Shown in pieces: positions 5,691 through 9,097 of a stretch of DNA of 9,097 nucleotides (positions are counted from its first letter, which is position 1; every line of letters starts with the position of its first letter). The stretch is taken from contig QHVR01000346.1 in NCBI GenBank assembly GCA_003223595.1, forward strand, positions 1-9,097, in the 5' to 3' direction. Under the pieces are notes generated by a model. It worked only from the letters and a program-made list of their open reading frames with translations, searched no databases and was not told the DNA's origin. The stretch is from Acidobacteriota bacterium. Lineage in GTDB: Bacteria; Acidobacteriota; Terriglobia; Terriglobales; Acidobacteriaceae. A program made the translations under genes and the position numbers.

Positions 5691-6221
5691 GTGGCCGGCG
5701 CACTGCATTACCCCCAAGTACGCGGTCCACGGTCCTACCGCCTCACGGTATTGATGGGCCATGATCCTGGAGATCTGGTGCAAATGAGTGAGGTCATGTG
5801 CCGCCCACGTTGCCAGCAATTGCGAAAGCGTGACCGTACCCAACTCGGGATGCAGGCCGCGGCGGTTTAAGTCCTGCTCCGTCAGATTCAGGGCGCGGAG
5901 TGCGACAAGATTCTCAGCCCTGAGCCGGGCAAATTCATCCAGTAATTGGGGAAGAGACTTACCTTGGCTCTCACGCTCCTGGGCGCGACGGTCGAAGCGA
6001 TCGAAGGCGCGGCTCTCGCCGAATTGCAGAATTCTTTTCGCGCGCGGCATCCAGTCGGTGCGCTCTCCCTGGATCAGATGTCCGATCACGTCGAAGGCAT
6101 TGAAGGTGTTGCCGCCTTCATTTCGCATGGTCCACTCCTCCGGCAGATCACGAAGCAGGGCATCGAGTGTGGCGGGCGTACGCGCTAGAAGCGAGATTGT
6201 GTGCTGCAGATTGTGTTGCAT
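5682..6221 (-). CDS. DinB-superfamily (DinB_2-like) putative metal-dependent protein
   Basis: 179 residues, the usual length for DinB/YfiT four-helix-bundle proteins. The three expected metal-binding histidines are visible: V-I-G-H-L-I-Q-G-E (His48) and A-A-H-D-L-T-H-L-H-Q-I (His142 and His146). Also characteristic are W-T-M-R near the first third and L-S-Q-L-L-A-T-W-A-A-H-D before the last helix. Members of this superfamily include thiol-dependent transferases (bacillithiol or mycothiol) and many proteins of unknown role; the specific reaction cannot be read from the sequence, and it is not the DNA polymerase IV also called DinB. The start has GAGAGG 5-6 nt upstream. It begins only 16 bp after the panC stop on the same strand, so it is probably the last gene of that transcript. 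The stop is TAG. Confidence 0.92.
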   Translation of the reverse strand: MQHNLQHTISLLARTPATLDALLRDLPEEWTMRNEGGNTFNAFDVIGHLIQGERTDWMPRAKRILQFGESRAFDRFDRRAQERESQGKSLPQLLDEFARLRAENLVALRALNLTEQDLNRRGLHPELGTVTLSQLLATWAAHDLTHLHQISRIMAHQYREAVGPWTAYLGVMQCAGHSA

Positions 6222-6237
6222 GAGTGCCTCTCGTAAA

Positions 6238-7083
6238 TCAGCGCGTGCTCAGAAAATTGTCGATCAGTCGCGTGCTTCCTACGTAGGCAGCGACCGCGAT
6301 CAGCGCGCCATTGCTTATGTCTTCGATTGGATCCAGCGTGTCCGGATTCACAATTTCGAAGTAGTCGAGGCGGACGGAGGGCTCGGTGCTAAATTCATTT
6401 CGTCCGCAAGAGGCAAGAATAGCGGCGGAGACTTCCCCCTGGTTGATGAGTCCTTGGACGCGAGTCAGGGAGCGGTGTAGGACTAGCGCGTTCTTCCTCT
6501 GTTCTGGATCAAGATAAGCATTGCGAGAACTCATCGCCAGACCGTCGGGCTCACGGACAATTGGGCAAACAGAGATTTCAACCGGCAGATTCAGATCGCA
6601 TACCATGCGCCGGATGATCGCTGACTGGGCTGCATCCTTCTGCCCGAAGAATGCTACATCGGGCTCCACGATGTGAAAGAGTTTGGAAACTACGGTGGTT
6701 ACGCCGCGGAAATGGCCGGGGCGGGAGCGGCCATCCAGCTTGTTGCTTAACTCTTCCACTGTTACCCAGGTCACCGCGCCAGCTGGGTACATCTCATCGA
6801 TGGAAGGCGCGAACAGCGATTCGACACCTTCCTTCTCCAGCAGTTCGCAGTCGCGCTCAAAGGAGCGGGGATACTTCGCGAGATCTTCGTTGGGACCGAA
6901 CTGAGTGGGATTCACGAAGATGGAAGCGGCGACTATATCCGTGACTTGGCGAGCGGCACGAACCAGCGATAAGTGGCCTTGGTGCAATGCGCCCATGGTG
7001 GGTACAAACCCTAATCGCTTGCCGGAGTGGCGCGCTTCACGGGAAGCTGCCCTCATTTCGGCGATCGTGGGAAAGATCTTCAA
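6238..7083 (-). CDS. panC: Pantothenate synthetase
   Basis: ATP-dependent condensation of pantoate with beta-alanine to give pantothenate, the precursor of coenzyme A; cytoplasmic. Motifs from the TTG start: F-V-P-T-M-G-A-L-H-Q-G-H-L-S-L (26-40, with the nucleotide-binding His34 and His37), A-S-I-F-V-N-P-T-Q-F-G-P-N-E-D, R-P-G-H-F-R-G-V-T-T-V-V, F-F-G-Q-K-D-A-A-Q, and M-S-S-R-N-A-Y-L in place of KMSKS. A TTG at 7083 gives 281 residues and the normal beginning M-K-I-F-P-T-I-A-E-M. An in-frame GTG at 7158, right after the upstream stop, would add 25 residues encoded mostly by a palindromic repeat; I reject it, although the TTG has no good Shine-Dalgarno, so the start remains open. The stop is TGA. 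It lies in a run with panB, two small envelope genes and the DinB-like gene. Confidence 0.95.
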   Translation of the reverse strand: MKIFPTIAEMRAASREARHSGKRLGFVPTMGALHQGHLSLVRAARQVTDIVAASIFVNPTQFGPNEDLAKYPRSFERDCELLEKEGVESLFAPSIDEMYPAGAVTWVTVEELSNKLDGRSRPGHFRGVTTVVSKLFHIVEPDVAFFGQKDAAQSAIIRRMVCDLNLPVEISVCPIVREPDGLAMSSRNAYLDPEQRKNALVLHRSLTRVQGLINQGEVSAAILASCGRNEFSTEPSVRLDYFEIVNPDTLDPIEDISNGALIAVAAYVGSTRLIDNFLSTR

Positions 7084-7105
7084 AGGAGGCGGTTCACCGG
7101 TATAG

Positions 7106-7145
7106 AGCCGAGCTGTGCTCGGCTGGACAGCCGAAGCGGCTGTCC
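7106..7145. repeat. Double-hairpin palindromic repeat (copy 2) before panC
   Basis: Two adjacent perfect hairpins: AGCCGAGC-TGT-GCTCGGCT (7106-7124) and GGACAGCCG-AAG-CGGCTGTCC (7125-7145). The second hairpin's arms recur, separated, in the element at 3886-3992, and both copies continue into a C/T-ACAT sequence. It fits a REP-like extragenic family. It occupies most of the 75 bp between the lipoprotein stop and the preferred panC start, so it probably lies in the untranslated spacer and may affect the mRNA between the two genes. Confidence 0.65.
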
Positions 7146-7158
7146 CTACATTCTGCAC

Positions 7159-7587
7159 TCATGTTGTGGGGACCCACTTCACGGCGATGTGCGCACCCTC
7201 CAGAATGCCGCCAATGATGCCCTTGTTGCGCCGGATGGCCGCAGCGTCCTGGTCCGAAGTGCGAGTGGTTGTTTCCGCGGCAGCGACCACCCGCCCATAG
7301 GGCCAATTCGACGCGGGCAACTTAGCAAGCGCGGGAAGCAGTTCGTCGGGCTTCAGCCGGATCTCTGCACTGTCAGCGACGTCATAGATGGCCACCCCAT
7401 CCGAACGCACGATCAGGTAGGGATTACGCCATGTCTTCATGTCTCGAATATGTTCGTATTCCGCCGAACTTGCGGCGGGAATTGCTTGCAGCAGAGTTTG
7501 CGGGTCGGGTGCCGACGGCGCTTCCTGCTGTGTGCAGGCGAACAAGGTTGCGGTGGCCAAGATCAGAATTGCGAAGCGCGCGTGCAA
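7159..7587 (-). CDS. Small lipoprotein of unknown function
   Basis: 142 residues from a TTG start with a GGGGGAA sequence a few nt upstream. The N-terminus H-A-R-F-A-I-L-I-L-A-T-A-T-L-F-A-C is a lipoprotein signal with the lipidated Cys at 18, followed by T-Q-Q-E, so the mature protein should be membrane-anchored outside the cytoplasm. The remainder contains Y-L-I-V-R-S-D-G-V-A-I-Y-D-V-A-D and a segment L-P-A-L-A-K-L-P-A-S-N-W-P-Y-G-R-V-V-A-A-A-E, reminiscent of biopolymer-transport (ExbD/TolR-like) periplasmic domains, but I cannot assign a family. It starts 14 bp after the two-helix membrane protein stop and ends (TGA) 75 bp before the preferred panC start, which suggests co-transcription with both. 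Confidence 0.82.
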   Translation of the reverse strand: MHARFAILILATATLFACTQQEAPSAPDPQTLLQAIPAASSAEYEHIRDMKTWRNPYLIVRSDGVAIYDVADSAEIRLKPDELLPALAKLPASNWPYGRVVAAAETTTRTSDQDAAAIRRNKGIIGGILEGAHIAVKWVPTT

Positions 7588-7601
7588 AGAGTTCCCCCGA
7601 G

Positions 7602-7808
7602 TTACCTGGCCACCACCGCAACGTCACTCTTTGCCGCCCAGACCAGCGCGACGATCCAACCGATTACGCTCCAGCCCAGGAAGAGGTTCAGCAGGAAGAT
7701 GGCAAGCGTGTCCCGCTTGCTGCGGGCCAACGCAATGATCGACGGCAGGAAGTACATTAGTAAGGGAAAGCCCAACAGTGGGAAGAAGAATAGATGTCCG
7801 AGAATCAT
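7602..7808 (-). CDS. Superinfection immunity-type two-helix membrane protein
   Basis: 68 residues from the ATG at 7808, chosen because GGGAGG lies about 4 nt upstream; a longer frame to 7883 adds a non-hydrophobic N-terminus without support. Two membrane segments (about 4-27 and 35-58) are separated by the basic loop R-S-K-R-D. The pattern Y-F-L-P-S-I-I-A-L-A-R...L-N-L-F-L-G-W-S-V-I-G-W-I-V-A-L-V-W-A matches the bacterial relatives of phage T4 Imm (superinfection immunity family, PF14373). T4 Imm blocks entry of DNA from a second phage; chromosomal homologues are widespread and mostly of unproven function, so a defence role is only a possibility. It lies between panB (154 bp away) and the lipoprotein gene (14 bp). 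A possible weak promoter (CTGGCA, 18 bp, TATACG) precedes it. Confidence 0.83.
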   Translation of the reverse strand: MILGHLFFFPLLGFPLLMYFLPSIIALARSKRDTLAIFLLNLFLGWSVIGWIVALVWAAKSDVAVVAR

Positions 7809-7915
7809 ACGACCTCCCTCGTATAGCCTAGCACTATCCAGTGTGCCAGGATCAGCCCACCCAACCCGGCGCGGCCCCACCAAAGAATACGCAAAAGAAA
7901 CGCTGATGTTCCGGC

Positions 7916-7943
7916 AAAAATGATCCCGCCGCTACAACGGGCG
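7916..7943 (-). terminator. Weak terminator-like hairpin after panB
   Basis: On the minus strand, about 20 nt past the panB stop, a 5-bp stem with a 1-nt bulge (7927-7931 with 7938-7943, loop of 6 nt) is followed after a few bases by five T residues (A-run at 7916-7920 on the plus strand). The stem is short, so at most partial termination between panB and the following genes is suggested. Confidence 0.3.
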
Positions 7944-7962
7944 ACGCCCCCCGCTCAGCAAA

Positions 7963-8853
7963 TTACCGGCGCATGGCCCGCTTGCGGTCGAGCACAGTGT
8001 CCAGTCCGGCCTTGGTCTCCTTTGGCAAATGGTAGGACTCCTGGTCGGAAGGATACTGGTGCGAACGCACGTCGGCACGAAACGCCTGCACCGCATTGGT
8101 GATCACCGCGGCCAGATCTCCGTATCTACGCACGAACTTGGCAGGCGGGCCAAAGGTCAGGTTCAGGATGTCATGAAAAACGAGGACCTGGCCGTCGCAC
8201 TCCGGACCGGCACCAATGCCGATTGTGGGCGTGCTGACCTCCGCAGTAATCATCGCGGCCACTTCGCGGGGAATGCCTTCCAGATAGAGGCAAGCCACTC
8301 CGGCACGATCCAGCGCCGTAGCATCACGCATGAGTTGCTCAATCGCGCCCAGGTTCTTGCCCTGGACTTTGTAGCCGCCCATCACATTGACCGATTGGGG
8401 GGTAAGGCCGATGTGGGCGGCTACCGGAATCTCGGCGTCGATGATATGGCGGATCAGGTCGGCGCGCTTCTCGCCGCCTTCAATCTTGACGACCTCGGCG
8501 CCGCCTTCTTTGACGAAGCGAGTGGCGTTGAGCAGCGCATCTTTTGGATCCACCTGATACGAACCGTAGGGCATGTCGGCGATGAGAAGAGCGTTCTTCA
8601 CGCCGCGGCGGACGGCTTTCACATGGTGCAGCATCTCGTCCATGGTGACGGAGAGCGTGTTTTCGTATCCAAGCATGGTCTGGGCCAGCGAATCGCCGAC
8701 CAGGATCATCTCGATGCCAGCTTCATCGACCAAGCGCGACGTCGCGTAGTCGTAGGCTGTCAGGCAGGAAATGGGCTCGTGTTGAAGCTTCAGGTCCCGC
8801 AGGGTTGCGGTAGTAACCTTCCGGCGAGGCTCGCCGATCGGGGTCAAACTCAT
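7963..8853 (-). CDS. panB: 3-methyl-2-oxobutanoate hydroxymethyltransferase
   Basis: First committed step of pantothenate synthesis: transfer of a hydroxymethyl group from 5,10-methylene-tetrahydrofolate to 2-oxoisovalerate, giving ketopantoate; cytoplasmic TIM-barrel enzyme. From the ATG at 8853 it has 296 residues with all expected motifs: L-T-A-Y-D-Y (31-36), V-G-D-S (Asp54, metal), A-D-M-P-Y-G-S-Y (Asp93, metal), V-K-I-E-G-G (Lys123, Glu125), P-V-A-A-H-I-G-L-T-P-Q (143-153), the catalytic Y-L-E-G-I-P (Glu192) and I-G-I-G-A-G. The start at 8853 has GGAGG 5 nt upstream; a longer frame to 8904 adds 17 residues not typical of the family and is rejected. The stop is TAA. It is the first gene of the minus-strand run that later includes panC, preceded by a promoter and leader hairpin. 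Confidence 0.97.
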   Translation of the reverse strand: MSLTPIGEPRRKVTTATLRDLKLQHEPISCLTAYDYATSRLVDEAGIEMILVGDSLAQTMLGYENTLSVTMDEMLHHVKAVRRGVKNALLIADMPYGSYQVDPKDALLNATRFVKEGGAEVVKIEGGEKRADLIRHIIDAEIPVAAHIGLTPQSVNVMGGYKVQGKNLGAIEQLMRDATALDRAGVACLYLEGIPREVAAMITAEVSTPTIGIGAGPECDGQVLVFHDILNLTFGPPAKFVRRYGDLAAVITNAVQAFRADVRSHQYPSDQESYHLPKETKAGLDTVLDRKRAMRR

Positions 8854-8905
8854 GGTGTCCTCCAGTGCCCCTCCGCCTCGGGCGGATAGAGCCTGTGCAC
8901 GCATC

Positions 8906-8933
8906 CTAGCGTCTGCAACTTGGATGACGCTAG
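8906..8933 (-). promoter_or_regulatory. Perfect inverted repeat at predicted 5' end of panB mRNA
   Basis: CTAGCGTC (8906-8913) and GACGCTAG (8926-8933) pair over 8 bp with a 12-nt loop, 53-80 nt upstream of the panB start. The predicted transcription start near 8931 places this hairpin at the very 5' end of the leader. It could be an operator just downstream of the -10 box or an mRNA-stabilising stem; no riboswitch class is recognised. Confidence 0.5.
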
Positions 8934-8937
8934 AGGT

Positions 8938-8966
8938 ATTTTAGCTGCAAAGGGAGATGCGGTCGA
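8938..8966 (-). promoter_or_regulatory. Predicted sigma70-type promoter of panB
   Basis: On the minus strand, TCGACC (8966-8961, 4 of 6 to the -35 consensus), a 17-bp spacer and TAAAAT (8943-8938, 5 of 6 to the -10 consensus) are oriented toward panB. This gives a start near 8931 and a leader of about 78 nt. Prediction from pattern only. Confidence 0.5.
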
Positions 8967-9034
8967 CAGGCGTTGCGCGTGTGTTTTCAATGGCTTCGGA
9001 GTAGATCGTCCGACTTGGAGCGTGAGCCATGAGC

Positions 9035-9097
9035 GCACGAGCAAAATCGTGCAATCGTGCAGGGTCAATCCCACATTGTCGTTACCTTTACAGGTAA
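9035..9097. repeat. Cluster of short repeats upstream of panB promoter
   Basis: A tandem duplication of the octamer ATCGTGCA (9046-9053 and 9054-9061) overlaps an inverted pair GCACGA/TCGTGC (9035-9040 with 9047-9052). A perfect inverted repeat TTACCT-TTAC-AGGTAA ends at the window edge (9082-9097). These are non-coding; they may be operator sites for panB or the tail of a neighbour outside the window. Confidence 0.4.

Noticed and set aside
8029..8889. 286-codon plus-strand frame
   Set aside because: It is antisense to panB; long shadow frames are common in GC-rich DNA, and no protein family is recognisable.
8850..9074. 74-codon minus-strand frame upstream of panB
   Set aside because: It overlaps the panB start and the predicted promoter and leader, with no ribosome site or recognisable motif.
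1..9097. tRNA, rRNA, CRISPR array, insertion sequence or phage genes
   Set aside because: None were seen on reading both strands; the repeats present are short palindromes without spacer periodicity, and no transposase motif was found.

Overview
The window looks like chromosomal DNA of a GC-rich soil-type bacterium, most likely an acidobacterium (Terriglobia/Koribacter-like). This rests on the general style of the proteins (secreted hypotheticals, exported GH1, DinB-type proteins) and the GC-rich extragenic palindromes; it is inference, because there is no rRNA or other marker gene. There is no sign of phage, plasmid, IS element, CRISPR array or tRNA.

Layout. Positions 1-2725 (minus strand) hold the N-terminal part of an exported glycoside hydrolase family 1 enzyme (cut by the window edge) and, upstream of it, a large secreted protein with a proline/serine/lysine-rich middle. 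Divergent from these, with start codons only 19 bp apart, is a BCP/PrxQ-type peroxiredoxin (2745-3218). It is followed on the plus strand by a small exported hypothetical (3301-3861), a palindromic repeat element, an AAG-type 3-methyladenine DNA glycosylase (4011-4637) and an exported alpha/beta-hydrolase with an EF-hand-like loop (4911-5675). A minus-strand block ends convergently 6 bp beyond that stop. In transcription order it is panB (8853-7963), a two-helix 'superinfection immunity'-type membrane protein, a lipoprotein, panC and a DinB-superfamily protein (6221-5682). PanB and PanC together supply two steps of pantothenate synthesis. A sigma70-like promoter and a perfect 5'-leader hairpin lie upstream of panB.

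Main discovery. The peroxiredoxin reading frame is interrupted once, by an in-frame TGA at 2871-2873, exactly where BCP proteins carry the peroxidatic cysteine (T-P-G-[Cys]-T). The frame is otherwise open from a well-placed ATG to TAA and reads as a full-length BCP. Starting 11 nt after the TGA is a perfect 6-bp stem with a GTT tri-loop, which fits the bacterial SECIS consensus. At least three neighbouring genes use TGA as a normal stop. The best reading is a selenocysteine-containing peroxiredoxin that standard gene callers would truncate to a 101-residue fragment lacking its active site. The protein has no cysteine at all, and the usual resolving cysteine is arginine, so it would be a 1-Sec enzyme. 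The Sec machinery (selA, selB, selC, selD) is not in this window.

Secondary points: two related palindromic repeat elements (3886-3992 and 7106-7145), the second probably wrongly included in panC if the upstream GTG is chosen as its start; and two small envelope genes placed between panB and panC.
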